A DNA stretch of 64,000 nucleotides from Geomonas silvestris (GTDB lineage: Bacteria; Desulfobacterota; Desulfuromonadia; Geobacterales; Geobacteraceae), in assembly GCF_014193515.1 (NCBI RefSeq), contig NZ_BLXX01000004.1, positions 1 through 64,000 of the forward strand. The letters run 5' to 3'. Position 1 is the first letter of the stretch. Each line of letters opens with the position of its first letter. A program made the translations under genes and the position numbers. The notes under the pieces are model-generated. The model saw only the letters and a program-made list of their open reading frames with translations, did not search any database and had not been told where the DNA came from. Shown here in pieces: positions 41,966 to 51,334 of the stretch.

Positions 41966-43900
41966 TCACCCACCGTTCCCGGAGGAACCTTCCAAAAGCC
42001 ACGCCTGGAACATGAGCACCGGCCAGAGTTCGAAGGTCCGATCTTGGGCGCCGGTTACGTGTTCCTGCCAGGTGCGGCGGATCGGTCCGGGAACCAGCAG
42101 CCCGCTGTGCTGAAGCGCCGCCTCGCTGAGCAGGCTCTCCCCCCACTCCCGGAGCGGCCCCTTAAGCCAGTGCCCCACAGGGATGCCGAAGCCGCTTTTG
42201 GGGCGGTCCACCAAGTGACGCGGTAGGTACTGGTACAGCACCTGGCGCAGGAGCCACTTCCCCTCTCCGTCGCGCCACTTGAAGTGCCGCGGCAGGCGCC
42301 AGGAGAGCTCGATCACCTCGGGATCCAGCAGGGGGATCCGGGTCTCCAGGCTCACGGCCATCGCTGCCCGGTCGACCTTCACCAGGATGTCGTCGGGAAG
42401 GTAGCGCTGGAAATCGAGCAGCATCAGGTGTTCCAGCACCTTAGGGTGCGCCTCCCAGAGTTCCCGGTTCGCCTTCGGCAGGACCGGGAGAGCTGTGTAA
42501 CCGGTGGCCTCACCGGCCCAGCGGTCGTAACAGGTCAAAAGCTCGTTCAGTTCGGGTACCGAGCCTGCAGCCGCCAAGCGGGCCAGGCGCCTGAGGCGCG
42601 CGAGGTCGGGACGTTTCCCCGGCAGGCGCCCCAGCGCACCCTCGACCAGCGAGAGGGCCGGCTCCACGCCGCGCAAGGCGGCGCGCCGCAGCGCTGCCGG
42701 CAGGCAGGAGATCCTGCGCCAGTGCCGCTCGATAAGTGCGTAGCGCCGGTAACCTCCGAAGAGCTCGTCGCCGCCGTCACCGGAAAGCGAAACCGTGACC
42801 TGGCTCCGGGCCAGACGTGCCAGCAAAAAAGTGGGGATCTGTGAGGAGTCGGCGAACGGCTCGTCGTAAAGCCGCGGCAGCTGCGGGATAACCTCGAGCG
42901 CCTCGCGGTCGGTGACGTAAAGCTCGGTGTGCTCGGTCCCCAGGTGGCGCGCCACCGCACGCGCCTGGGCGGCCTCGTCGTACCCCTTCTCATGAAAGCC
43001 GATGGTGAAGGTCTTGACCGGTTGCGCGCTCTGGGCCTGCATGAGCGCCACCACCGTGGATGAATCTATCCCGCCGGAGAGAAACGCCCCTAGCGGAACG
43101 TCGGCGACCATCTGCCGCTTGACCGCGCGGGATAGAGCGGCATCGAGGACCTGGAGCGCCTCCGGGTCGTTTCCGGTGAAGGGCTCGGCGCGGTGCAGCG
43201 TCTCCAGAAGCGACCAGTACGGGATGATCCGCTCGCTGCCGCTCGCCCCGCCGCGGCTCAGCGTCAAGAGGCTCCCCGCCGGGAGCTTGTAAACCCCGGG
43301 GTGAATACAGTGCGGCGCCGGCAGGTAGGTGTAGCGCAGCAGCAGGTGCAGGGAGAACGGATCCACCCCGCCGTGCCAGTCCGGATGGCGGCGCAGGGCC
43401 TTCAGCTCGGAACTGAACAGGAAGCTGCCGCCGCACCAGCCGTAGTAGAGCGGCTTCTCGCCGGCCCGGTCCCGCGCCAGGTACAGCATGTCGCGCTGCC
43501 GATCCCAGAGGGCGAAGGCGAACATCCCGGTGAAACGGGACAGCGCAGCCGCCACCCCCCAGGCGTCGAACGCGGCGAGCATGACTTCGGTGTCCGAATG
43601 TCCGCGGAAGCAGTGCCCCAATTCAGCCAGCTCCCGTTGCAACTCCCGAAAGTTGTAGATCTCCCCGTTGAAGGCGAGGACGTAGCGCCCGCTTGCGGCG
43701 TGCATGGGCTGGTGTCCCGCGCCGGAGAGGTCCAGGATCGCCAGGCGCCGGTGCGCCAGCCCCACCCCCTTCTCGGCGTCGTACCAAAGCCCTCCGTCGT
43801 CCGGCCCGCGGTGCCTGAGGGCGTCGGCCATGGCGCTCAGGGTCTCATCGAAGTGAGCCGTCTTCTCGCCGGGAGCCAGATAACCAGCTATGCCGCACAT
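41966..43900 (-). CDS. asnB: Asparagine synthase-like amidotransferase 2 (AsnB family)
   Basis: A 644-residue paralogue of asnB-1. It begins MCGIAGYLAPGEK (Cys2 nucleophile), with the glutaminase domain to about residue 200, PP-loop SGGIDSSTVVALMQAQ and GDGGDELFGGYRRYALIE. The C-terminal part (KRYLPDDILVKVDRAAM-like region and RLPRHFKWRDGEGKWLLRQ) is collinear with paralogue 1. The two copies probably amidate different uronic acid residues or arose by duplication. Flanked on both sides by the same palindromic repeat, one copy inside its 3' end. Confidence 0.9.
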   Translation of the reverse strand: MCGIAGYLAPGEKTAHFDETLSAMADALRHRGPDDGGLWYDAEKGVGLAHRRLAILDLSGAGHQPMHAASGRYVLAFNGEIYNFRELQRELAELGHCFRGHSDTEVMLAAFDAWGVAAALSRFTGMFAFALWDRQRDMLYLARDRAGEKPLYYGWCGGSFLFSSELKALRRHPDWHGGVDPFSLHLLLRYTYLPAPHCIHPGVYKLPAGSLLTLSRGGASGSERIIPYWSLLETLHRAEPFTGNDPEALQVLDAALSRAVKRQMVADVPLGAFLSGGIDSSTVVALMQAQSAQPVKTFTIGFHEKGYDEAAQARAVARHLGTEHTELYVTDREALEVIPQLPRLYDEPFADSSQIPTFLLARLARSQVTVSLSGDGGDELFGGYRRYALIERHWRRISCLPAALRRAALRGVEPALSLVEGALGRLPGKRPDLARLRRLARLAAAGSVPELNELLTCYDRWAGEATGYTALPVLPKANRELWEAHPKVLEHLMLLDFQRYLPDDILVKVDRAAMAVSLETRIPLLDPEVIELSWRLPRHFKWRDGEGKWLLRQVLYQYLPRHLVDRPKSGFGIPVGHWLKGPLREWGESLLSEAALQHSGLLVPGPIRRTWQEHVTGAQDRTFELWPVLMFQAWLLEGSSGNGG

Positions 43901-43941
43901 GTGGTCTCCTTGAGATTCTCTCAACTACCAGGGCTCACAGG

Positions 43942-44028
43942 GGTCCCCTCTCCCCTTGCGGGAGAGGGACAGGGTGAGGGGGAGGACGCCACTTCGTTGC
44001 AGATGGCAGCTTCACCCACCCCCTCCCG
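43942..44028. repeat. GC-rich palindromic repeat, copy B
   Basis: CCCCTCTCCCCTTGCGGGAG with the same AGGGACAGGGTGAGGGGGA tail and the shared TTGCAGATGGCAGC as copy A at 41,894. It lies between asnB-2 and the 3' end of the next glycosyltransferase gene. Confidence 0.8.
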
Positions 44029-45177
44029 TCAAGGGAGGGGGAGATCAGAACGTTCCTGCTCCGGGAGCAGCAGTTCGAGGTAGCGTTCCGCCGCCTGGTC
44101 GACGCCGAAATCTGCAGCGCGCGCCTGAAGCGGCGCCGGGTCGTGCCGCTCGGCAAGTGCGGCCAGGATCGCCCCTGCCAGCGCCTCGGGATCCCCCACC
44201 GGAACCAGCCGGCCAAACCGGCCGTCGCAGAGGATCTCGCGGGGGCCGCAGGGGCAGTCGGTACTCACTACCGGCCTCCCCGCCTGGAGCGCCTCGATGA
44301 TCACGGTGGGGAGCCCCTCGCCGCGCGAAGAGAGCACGTGCAGCTCGGCCCGCTCGTAGAACGGTGCGGTCTCGGGGACTTGGCCATACCAGAAAACCCG
44401 GCCACTCAGCCCGAGCTCAGCAGTCAGAGCCTCCAGTACGCGACGCGCCTCCCCTTCCCCGAGCACCAGGAGCCGTGCGTCGCAGCGTTCGCGCACCCGG
44501 ACCAGCGCGCGCAGGAGGGTCGGATAATCCTTGATGTCGGTGAGCGTCCCCACCGCCAACAGGCGCCGGTGTTCCCCCTGCCACCACTCCCGCGGAAGAT
44601 CCGCCTTGGAAGGGAGAGCAGGCACCGAAGCGGCAACGGGATTGTAGATGGTGTCGATCCGCCACGGCGCTACTCCGGCAAGGCGCGCCAGGTCGGCTGC
44701 GGCCCCCCGGGAGACCGTCAGCGCTGCGCCCGCCAGGGGGAGCGTGAGCCTCATGCTCAGGCGAAAGGCCAGGCGCCGCAGCGGGTTCTCCAAGAGCGGA
44801 GAGGTGGACCAGGTCGTGTGTTCCGCCACCACCACCCGGGTCTCGCCACCCGAGAGGAGTCCGGCCCAGACCCCGACCAGGCTCAGGGGCCACATGCAGG
44901 CCAGAAGCGCGGCCGGGCGCCGGCGGCGCAGGTAGCTTATGAGCGGGACGAGGACCTGCCGGATGCGCGGCACCCCCAGGTCGACCAGGTGCACCCCGGG
45001 GTCGAGCCGGTTCAGAAGCGCCCCCCGACAGGACATGAGCACCAGGTCCACCTCGAGGCCCCGGGACCGGTAGGCGTTAGCCAGGTTCACCGCGACCCGC
45101 TCGGCTCCGCCGCACCCCAGGTCAGGGAGGAGCAGCGCAATCGGGCGGGAAGCGTCCAGAGCGCGCCGGGAGGTCAT
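44029..45177 (-). CDS. Family 4-type glycosyltransferase
   Basis: A protein of about 382 residues. The N-terminal domain includes ALLLPDLGCGGAERVAVNLA (GGAER is typical of GT4), and the donor site has VLSSRGEGLPTVIIEALQAG with the E-x7-E motif. The ATG at 45177 overlaps the stop of the frameshifted GT2 (ATGA), so start choice is clear; a longer reading to 45288 is rejected. Donor and acceptor unknown. Confidence 0.9.
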   Translation of the reverse strand: MTSRRALDASRPIALLLPDLGCGGAERVAVNLANAYRSRGLEVDLVLMSCRGALLNRLDPGVHLVDLGVPRIRQVLVPLISYLRRRRPAALLACMWPLSLVGVWAGLLSGGETRVVVAEHTTWSTSPLLENPLRRLAFRLSMRLTLPLAGAALTVSRGAAADLARLAGVAPWRIDTIYNPVAASVPALPSKADLPREWWQGEHRRLLAVGTLTDIKDYPTLLRALVRVRERCDARLLVLGEGEARRVLEALTAELGLSGRVFWYGQVPETAPFYERAELHVLSSRGEGLPTVIIEALQAGRPVVSTDCPCGPREILCDGRFGRLVPVGDPEALAGAILAALAERHDPAPLQARAADFGVDQAAERYLELLLPEQERSDLPLP

Positions 45178-46162
45178 CAGGCGGCACTCCCGTAACGAAG
45201 CCGATAGTAGGCGGCAAAAAGAGGTAGGAAGCGAAACTTCAGGTAGTGCTTGAAGAGCGGCTTTATTCCTGCTCCTTTGAAAACCCACTTCACCAGGTGC
45301 GCCTCGTGGGCCAGGCCGTACCCGTCGGCGAAGTCGAGGACCGCCTCGGCGTCGGCGAGCGTCCCCTCGCAGAGGTGGCGCAGCCTGCGCTCCGCCGGCA
45401 GGAGCGCCACGGTGTCGATGAGCCGCTGGCAGGCGTCGGGGAGGGTGCGCTGGGCCAGCCGCGCACAGCGGGTGCGCAGGTACTCCTCGGGCCCCCCGTC
45501 GCGGTGGCGGAGAGCCCCCCCACCACCCGGTAGCGCAGCAGGCGCCGGTTCACGTAGGCGACGCAGCCGCCGACCAAAAGCGCCCGGTACGGAAAGACCC
45601 GGTCCTCATGGATCACGCTGGAGAGGACCGGAGGGAAATCGGTCACCAGGTTCCTGGTCAGGGCGCAGGTCGCCCCCAGCACCCCTACCCTCCCCCGGGC
45701 CATCCGCTCCAGGGTGTGGGGACCCGGGTAGACCTCCTCGCGCGGCAACGGGCTCGGGCGCAGCTCGGCATCGACCGGCTCGAAGTCCGAGTAAAGCACC
45801 GCCGGCGGGGATCCCAGCCCGGTCCAGCACTCGGCCAGTGCCTGTGTCCGTTCCGGCAGCGCGATATCGTCTCCGGCCGCCACCACCACCAGTTCCCCGA
45901 GCGCCTCATTTACCAGGTCCTGGAGGTGGCCGGTGAGGCCGCGGTTCACCGGCGAGCGGCGCACCCGCACCTGGTGCGGCCCCCGGTACCCCGCCGCCAG
46001 TTCCCGAAGCACCTGGAAGGTGCCGTCTGTGGAACAGTCGTCCGAGATGATGATCTCAAGCGGGGTGTAGGTCTGGGCGAAGGCGGCCTTCACGGCCTCG
46101 CGTACCAGCTGTTCCTGGTTGTAGGCGAGTATGACGAAGCTCACCAAGGGAGCCTGATTCAT
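45177..46162 (-). pseudogene. Family 2 glycosyltransferase interrupted by a single-base frameshift
   Basis: Starts at ATG 46162 (MNQAPLVSFVILAYNQEQLV) with a normal GT-A domain: SDDCSTDG, AAGDDIALPERT, and VIHEDRVFPYRALL. The frame is lost just after RYRVVGG, at a run of seven C (plus strand 45515-45521); the rest of that frame is Pro/Ser/Arg-rich nonsense. The other frame continues as a sensible C-terminus (HRDGGPEEYLRTRC..., ending YYRLRYGSAA) and stops at 45179 in an ATGA overlap with the next gene. One extra base restores a 328-residue protein. Could be real inactivation, slippage-based phase variation or a sequencing error. Confidence 0.85.
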
Positions 46163-46173
46163 ATCCAGATCCT

Positions 46174-47157
46174 TCACGGCTGTTCGCCCCCGGCGGCCCC
46201 GGCAGACTGGGAGCGCCGTAACCCGGGAAGTGCCGGCGCGCAGCAGGCTGTAAGCAGGGCGAGCTTCGCCAGGGACTTCGGGCGGCTGAGGAGCTCTCGC
46301 GAGAGCGCCCCGCGGCGCACCAGCTGCGCGATAAAATCGGCAACCTTGGCCCGGGTCGTCGCCGGGCCGAGGGCCGCACGACGCTGGAAGAGCCACCAGG
46401 CCTGCCAGATGGCGTTCGCCGTCACCTCTTCATGCGGGGCCTCGGGGATTTCGCGGCAGAAATCGATGAGCCAGAGCGCGGCATCGAGGGAGCTCAGCAT
46501 GCGCGGGTGCAGGTTGATGGTGACCGAGGCGGGGTTCACCCGGTAGTAGTAGCGGCTCTTGCACGCGCTCACCCGCTGCGCCCGCTTGAACACCAGGCGG
46601 GTCAAGAGCTCGTCGGCGGTGTGGCAGTTCTCGCGGAATTCGCCATAGGCCTTCAGGTAGAGCGAGCGGCGCGAGACCCCGAAGCAGTGGATGCGCCAGC
46701 TCCCCAGGGTTTGCAGCAGCGCCTCGCGGCCAGTCACCGGAAAGCGCTCCAGCTCATTCTCGAGCATGACCCAGCTGCGCGCGCCGTCGAAACGCCAGAG
46801 CTCCCAGATGCAGATATCGGCCTCGGCCGCCTGCGCCCCGCGATAGGCCTCGGCCAGCGCACCCGGCTCGAGGATATCGTCGGTGTCCACGAAGGCGACC
46901 CACTTCTGGGTGGCGGCATGGACACCGTCGCGACGCGCCTCGATCGCCCCGCCGTTCAGCTGTCGGGCCAGCACCCGGACGTTCGCATGACGCCGAGCCA
47001 ACTCCCGCGCCAGGTTCAAAGAGCCGTCGGTCGAGCAGTCGTCGACGATGAGGATCTCCGCGGGCGGCGTCCCGGCCTGGACGGCGCCCAGACAGGCTTC
47101 CAGGTAGCCCGCGGCGTTGAAACTTGGAATGATCACCGATACCGGAACATGTCGCAT
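46174..47157 (-). CDS. Family 2 glycosyltransferase
   Basis: A 327-residue GT-A enzyme: VSVIIPSFNAAGYLEACLGA, VDDCSTDGS, and WVAFVDTDDILEPGAL carrying the DxD metal site. The acceptor half has a Cys-rich C-terminal part (LLTACCAPALPG). It lies 11 nt before the frameshifted GT2 start and 9 nt after the flippase stop. The aminoglycosyl donor is not identifiable. Confidence 0.9.
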   Translation of the reverse strand: MRHVPVSVIIPSFNAAGYLEACLGAVQAGTPPAEILIVDDCSTDGSLNLARELARRHANVRVLARQLNGGAIEARRDGVHAATQKWVAFVDTDDILEPGALAEAYRGAQAAEADICIWELWRFDGARSWVMLENELERFPVTGREALLQTLGSWRIHCFGVSRRSLYLKAYGEFRENCHTADELLTRLVFKRAQRVSACKSRYYYRVNPASVTINLHPRMLSSLDAALWLIDFCREIPEAPHEEVTANAIWQAWWLFQRRAALGPATTRAKVADFIAQLVRRGALSRELLSRPKSLAKLALLTACCAPALPGLRRSQSAGAAGGEQP

Positions 47158-47166
47158 GGGGTACCT

Positions 47167-48693
47167 TCAGGCCGAACGGGGGAGCAGCCGGAACTTTTCC
47201 AGGATGCGGCGCACCCCCAGGTCGGACATTCGCGAGATGAGCCGGAAGCAGACCAGGAAGACCGCTGCAGTGATCAGCAGGCTCACCGCCCAGTTGACCG
47301 GCTCTCGATCGTTGAAACTGCAGTTTGCAAAGAGCAGCCCCAAGGTGGCGGCGGCGACCAGGGCGAACTGCCGGGTGCGCCGGTCCCAGGCCGCCCCGAC
47401 CGAGCGCCGGGTGAGCCAGAGCATGAGGCTTACGTGGAACAGGTAGAGCAAAACGAAGGCGACTCCCGCTCCGTCCAACCCCCAAAGCCGGGTGCAGCCG
47501 TAGACGAGACCGACCTGCAGGATATCGACCGCGATCTCGGATCCCAGGTAGCTGCGCCCCTCCCCCTTGGCGAGCAGCACGTACCCCAGGGGCCAGGAGA
47601 GCACCCGGCCCAGCATGCTCAGGATGAACCAGCGCAAGAGCTGGGTGGCGCCGGAAAAACTCGCCGAGTAGAAGAGCCTGAGCACCAGGGGGGCCGCGAC
47701 CATGAGCAGCGAGAGCGCCGGTAGCGCGAGCAGAAGGGCCACCTGGCACTGTTCGTTGACCATCTCGACGACCCTTTTCTTGTCCTGCGCCGCCGCGCTG
47801 AGCCGCGGGTAGTAGTCCGTTCCCAGCGCGGAGAGCACGAAGCCGATCAGTATCCCCGAAAGGCTCAGGGCGGCCTGGTAGATCCCGAAGCCGGCCACAC
47901 CGAAGGCCCGGCTCAAGAGGACCTGGATCAGATAGGTGGCGGCGCTCCCGGCAATCCCCGCCCCCATGAAGCTCGCCCCCAGAAGCACCAGGCGCCGCGC
48001 CTCGCCGCAGCTCTCGCGCCAGGGGAGCTCGAGCGCAGGAAGCGCCACCCGCCGCGCGAAGTACCAGGAGATGGCCAGGTTGGCCGCGGCAAACAGGAGG
48101 AGGCTCGGCACGATGCCGTCGGTCCCCCAGAGGTAGTAACAGGGGAGACTGAGCGCCGTGCCGATCAGCGAGCCGAGCACGCTGATGCGCGCCAGGTCGG
48201 CGATGCGCCGGGTACCGTTTAAGAGGGAACCCTGGGCCGCGGCGAGCGATCCGGTCCAAAGCGTGATGCCAAGGACCGCGACGGATCCTGCGTAGCGCGC
48301 GTCACCGAAGCTCAACCGGGCAAGCGGCAGGCTCAGGGCGGCGAGCGTCAGGAACCCGAAGATTCCGGTGACCCAGGCGACCCGGCGCAGGGTGATCACG
48401 GTCCGCGCGAGTTTCACCTCGTCGGCGCCGGCCGCGGCCTCGGCGACCTGGCGCACCCCGGAGTTGCCGATACCCAACCCGGTCAAGGTGCCGACCAGGG
48501 TAATGAGCTGGGTGAAGAGGCCCAAGAGGCCGACGCCGCTTGGGCCCAAAAGGAGCGCTATCGCCTTGGTGCGCACCATGCCGATCAGGATGTTCAACAG
48601 CGACGCCGCGCCGATAAGCGAAGAGGACTTGAGGATCTCCCGGAAACGCCCGGTTGCCGACGCCGCGCCGGCTGCCGCCTCCTGAACACTCAC
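47167..48693 (-). CDS. wzx: Wzx-type O-antigen/polysaccharide flippase
   Basis: A 508-residue membrane protein with about 12-14 hydrophobic segments, starting with SSLIGAASLLNILIGMVRTKAIALLLGPSG, a pattern typical of Wzx O-antigen translocases (MATE/MVF clan). It moves the undecaprenyl-linked repeat unit across the inner membrane. Its start overlaps the acyltransferase stop by 4 nt. Together with the Wzz-like and Wzy-candidate proteins it defines a Wzx/Wzy-dependent pathway. Confidence 0.9.
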   Translation of the reverse strand: MSVQEAAAGAASATGRFREILKSSSLIGAASLLNILIGMVRTKAIALLLGPSGVGLLGLFTQLITLVGTLTGLGIGNSGVRQVAEAAAGADEVKLARTVITLRRVAWVTGIFGFLTLAALSLPLARLSFGDARYAGSVAVLGITLWTGSLAAAQGSLLNGTRRIADLARISVLGSLIGTALSLPCYYLWGTDGIVPSLLLFAAANLAISWYFARRVALPALELPWRESCGEARRLVLLGASFMGAGIAGSAATYLIQVLLSRAFGVAGFGIYQAALSLSGILIGFVLSALGTDYYPRLSAAAQDKKRVVEMVNEQCQVALLLALPALSLLMVAAPLVLRLFYSASFSGATQLLRWFILSMLGRVLSWPLGYVLLAKGEGRSYLGSEIAVDILQVGLVYGCTRLWGLDGAGVAFVLLYLFHVSLMLWLTRRSVGAAWDRRTRQFALVAAATLGLLFANCSFNDREPVNWAVSLLITAAVFLVCFRLISRMSDLGVRRILEKFRLLPRSA

Positions 48694-49280
48694 AGCTGTT
48701 TCAGGACCCGGGCCGGGTTCCCCCCCGCCACCACCCGGGGCGGCAGGCTGCGGGTCACCAGCGAGCCGTTGGCAATCACCGAGTCGCGACCCACGGTGAC
48801 GCCGCGCAGAATCTTCACGTTGGAGCCGATGAATACGTTGTCCTCCACCACGACGGCGGCCGCCTCATCCGGCGAGCTCACGCGCCGGCGCTCCGGCTCG
48901 AGGCCGTGGAAGTTGCTGTCGAAGATCTCCACGAAGGTGCCGATCAGGACGTTTTTGCCGATGGTGATGCTTTTGTGTTCGCTGATGGCGACGAAGTTGT
49001 TGTTGATCCAGGTGCCGTCGCCGATGCTGATGCGCGCGCCGGGGTTGCGCGCCTCGAGGTAGGCGTAGCCGTTGAAGAAGTACGGAGAGGGAAAGACCCC
49101 GATCTTCACCCTCCCCTCGAAACAGATCTCGCCCCTCCCGGTGAGCTGCACGGGCTGCAGGAGCTCGGGCCGGCCGAGCATCCTGCAGTCCGAGAGCAGG
49201 CGGTACTTGAGGATGCGCGGAGCCTGGGCCGCGGCCACCAGCCGGGCTACCAGTCGCGCCCTCAATTTATTCCAGGGCAC
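48690..49280 (-). CDS. Left-handed beta-helix acyltransferase (hexapeptide repeat)
   Basis: A 196-residue LbH acyltransferase with hexapeptide repeats from about residue 80 ([50 protein letters not shown]). The His in [13 protein letters not shown] is at the usual active-site place of WbbJ/maltose-type O-acetyltransferases. It probably O- or N-acetylates a sugar of the repeat unit. It overlaps the aminotransferase by 14 nt. Confidence 0.87.
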   Translation of the reverse strand: MPWNKLRARLVARLVAAAQAPRILKYRLLSDCRMLGRPELLQPVQLTGRGEICFEGRVKIGVFPSPYFFNGYAYLEARNPGARISIGDGTWINNNFVAISEHKSITIGKNVLIGTFVEIFDSNFHGLEPERRRVSSPDEAAAVVVEDNVFIGSNVKILRGVTVGRDSVIANGSLVTRSLPPRVVAGGNPARVLKQL

Positions 49281-50370
49281 GGCGCACCTCGGCCACCACG
49301 CGGTCCTGGTCGGCCTCGCTTAAGTGCGGCCCCATGGGGAGGCTCAGCACCTGGTCCGCCAGCTCCTCGGAGATCGGGAAGTTGCCGCGCTTATAGCCGA
49401 GTGCCGCGTAGGCGGGCTGCAGGTGCGGCGGCACCGGGTAGTGGATCAGGGTCCCGACACCGGCCTCGGCCAGTTTCTTCTGCAACTGCTCGCGGCGCGG
49501 GTGGCGCACCACGAAGAGGTGCCAGACCGGGTCGGCCCACTTGGGGACGCTCGGGAGCACGAGCCCCGGCATCCCGGCGAGTTTCTCCAGGTAGCGGCGG
49601 GCGAGCTTGCGGCGCCGCTCGTTCCAGTCGTCGAGCTTGGCCAGCTTCACGCGCAGGAGCGCCGCCTGCAGCTCGTCCAGGCGCGAGTTGAAGCCGAGCG
49701 ACTCGTTGTGGTACTTCACGTGCGAGCCGTAGTTGCGCAGCACCTTGACGCGCCGGGCGAGTTCCGGGTCGTTCGTGGTGACCGCCCCGCCGTCCCCGCA
49801 GGCCCCCAGGTTCTTGCCGGGATAGAAGCTGAAGCCGGCGGCGTCCCCCAGCGAGCCGGCGCGGCGTCCGTGATAGCGGGCACCGTGGGCCTGGGCGCTG
49901 TCCTCGATCACCTTCAGGTTGTGGCGCCGGGCCACGGCGAGGATCGGGTCGATATCGGCGGTCTGGCCGTAGAGGTGTACCGCCAGGATCGCCTTGGTGC
50001 GCGGGGTGATGGCGGCCTCGACGCGCGCCGGATCCATGTTGTTGGTCGCCGGATCGGGCTCAACCGGGACCGGGCGGGCGCCGGTGTGGGTGATGGCGAG
50101 CCAGCTCGCGATGTAGGTGTTGGTGGGGACCAGCACCTCGTCGCCGGGGCCGAGGTCGAGAGCGCGCAGGATCAGGTGCAGCGCCTCGAGGCCGTTACCG
50201 ACGCCGACGGCATGCTCGGTGCCGCAGTAGGCCGCGAACTCCGCCTCGAAGGCCTCCAGTTCGTGTCCCATGATGTGGTAGCCGGACTCCATCACCTTGC
50301 GGTAGGCGGTGTCCAGATCGTCTTTGAGTTCGAGATACGGGCTTTTGAGATCGAGAAAGGGAATGGTCAT
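49267..50370 (-). CDS. DegT/DnrJ/EryC1 sugar aminotransferase (FdtB/QdtB-like)
   Basis: A 367-residue PLP enzyme: substrate and PLP regions [31 protein letters not shown], and the catalytic Lys in [16 protein letters not shown] (about residue 186). Closest in pattern to FdtB/QdtB, which aminate dTDP-3-keto-6-deoxy-hexose at C3. It starts in a 4-nt overlap with the acetyltransferase/isomerase fusion gene, the usual partner in that pathway. Confidence 0.9.
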   Translation of the reverse strand: MTIPFLDLKSPYLELKDDLDTAYRKVMESGYHIMGHELEAFEAEFAAYCGTEHAVGVGNGLEALHLILRALDLGPGDEVLVPTNTYIASWLAITHTGARPVPVEPDPATNNMDPARVEAAITPRTKAILAVHLYGQTADIDPILAVARRHNLKVIEDSAQAHGARYHGRRAGSLGDAAGFSFYPGKNLGACGDGGAVTTNDPELARRVKVLRNYGSHVKYHNESLGFNSRLDELQAALLRVKLAKLDDWNERRRKLARRYLEKLAGMPGLVLPSVPKWADPVWHLFVVRHPRREQLQKKLAEAGVGTLIHYPVPPHLQPAYAALGYKRGNFPISEELADQVLSLPMGPHLSEADQDRVVAEVRRALE

Positions 50371-51305
50371 GGTTGGGTCACCTCGGTGAGGTACTCATCG
50401 TAGTCACGGATGTAGTCCTCTGCGTTGTAGATGTCGGAAGCAAGCACGAGTAGTACGGCATCGGGAGAATACTTGTACTGCACCGCCCAGACCATGGGCG
50501 GGATGTGCAGTCCGGCGCCGGGGGTGTCGAGCAGGTACTCCTCGCGGAGCCTGCCGTCATCCACCAACACCGAACAGGAGCCCTTGACGCAGACCAGGAA
50601 CTGGTGCAGCTCGCGATGGGCATGTTCGCCGCGCACCTCGCGGCTTTTCACGTCGTAGACCAGGAAGTAGCGCTTCGGGGCAAAGGGGAGGTACTGGTCG
50701 ATCTCGGCGAAGGAGAGGCTGCCGCGCAGGTCGGGGATGATCGGCAGGTGCACGAACTGGACTCCGGGAATCGCCGAGTTCCCGAAGGGTCCAGTGTTGC
50801 GCCGGCTGGCGACGGCGTCCTTCTGGCGCGCGGGGATGGCCGAGACGTAGCCGGTGATGCGCGCCGGGTTCCCCACCACGATGGCGTTGGGGGGGACGTT
50901 GCGGGTCACCACCGCACCGGCCCCGACCATCGCCTTGCGCCCGACGGTGACCCCCGGCAAGAGCGTCGCGTTGGCACCGATGGAGGCCCCCTGTTGCACC
51001 ACGGTGCGGGCGAAGCTTTCGGGAAACTGCTTGCTGCGCGGGAAACTGTCGTTAGTGAAGGTGGCGTTGGGGCCGATGAAGACGTCGTCCTCGATGCGGG
51101 TGCCGTCCCAGAGCTGCACGCCGCACTTCAGGGTGACCCGGTCCCCCACCACTACGTCATTTTCCAGGAAGACGTGGTCGCAGATGTTGCAGTCCGCGCC
51201 CACCTGGGCACCCGGGAGGATATGGGCAAAGGCCCAGACCCGGGTGTTGGCGCCGATCCGCTCGCTTTCCACCAGCGCCTGCGGATGTGCGAAGTACTGC
51301 TTCAT
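50367..51305 (-). CDS. WxcM-like bifunctional acetyltransferase / dTDP-4-keto-6-deoxyhexose 3,4-isomerase
   Basis: A protein of about 312 residues in two domains. Residues 1-155 are a left-handed beta-helix N-acetyltransferase ([40 protein letters not shown]), like FdtC. Residues 180-312 are a cupin sugar isomerase like FdtA/QdtA ([52 protein letters not shown]). Such fusions (WxcM) make Fuc3NAc or Qui3NAc with the adjacent aminotransferase. ATG follows GGAGGAACC. RmlA/RmlB for dTDP-sugar supply are not in the window. Confidence 0.9.
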   Translation of the reverse strand: MKQYFAHPQALVESERIGANTRVWAFAHILPGAQVGADCNICDHVFLENDVVVGDRVTLKCGVQLWDGTRIEDDVFIGPNATFTNDSFPRSKQFPESFARTVVQQGASIGANATLLPGVTVGRKAMVGAGAVVTRNVPPNAIVVGNPARITGYVSAIPARQKDAVASRRNTGPFGNSAIPGVQFVHLPIIPDLRGSLSFAEIDQYLPFAPKRYFLVYDVKSREVRGEHAHRELHQFLVCVKGSCSVLVDDGRLREEYLLDTPGAGLHIPPMVWAVQYKYSPDAVLLVLASDIYNAEDYIRDYDEYLTEVTQP

Positions 51306-51334
51306 GGTTCCTCCGTTTGAAAGGTTCACGCGGG

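Noticed and set aside
45290..45510. Pro/Ser/Arg-rich C-terminus in the frame of the GT2 starting at 46162, as a genuine protein end
   Set aside because: The other frame carries the expected family-like C-terminus and ends in a 4-nt overlap with the next gene, so a frameshift explains the data better.
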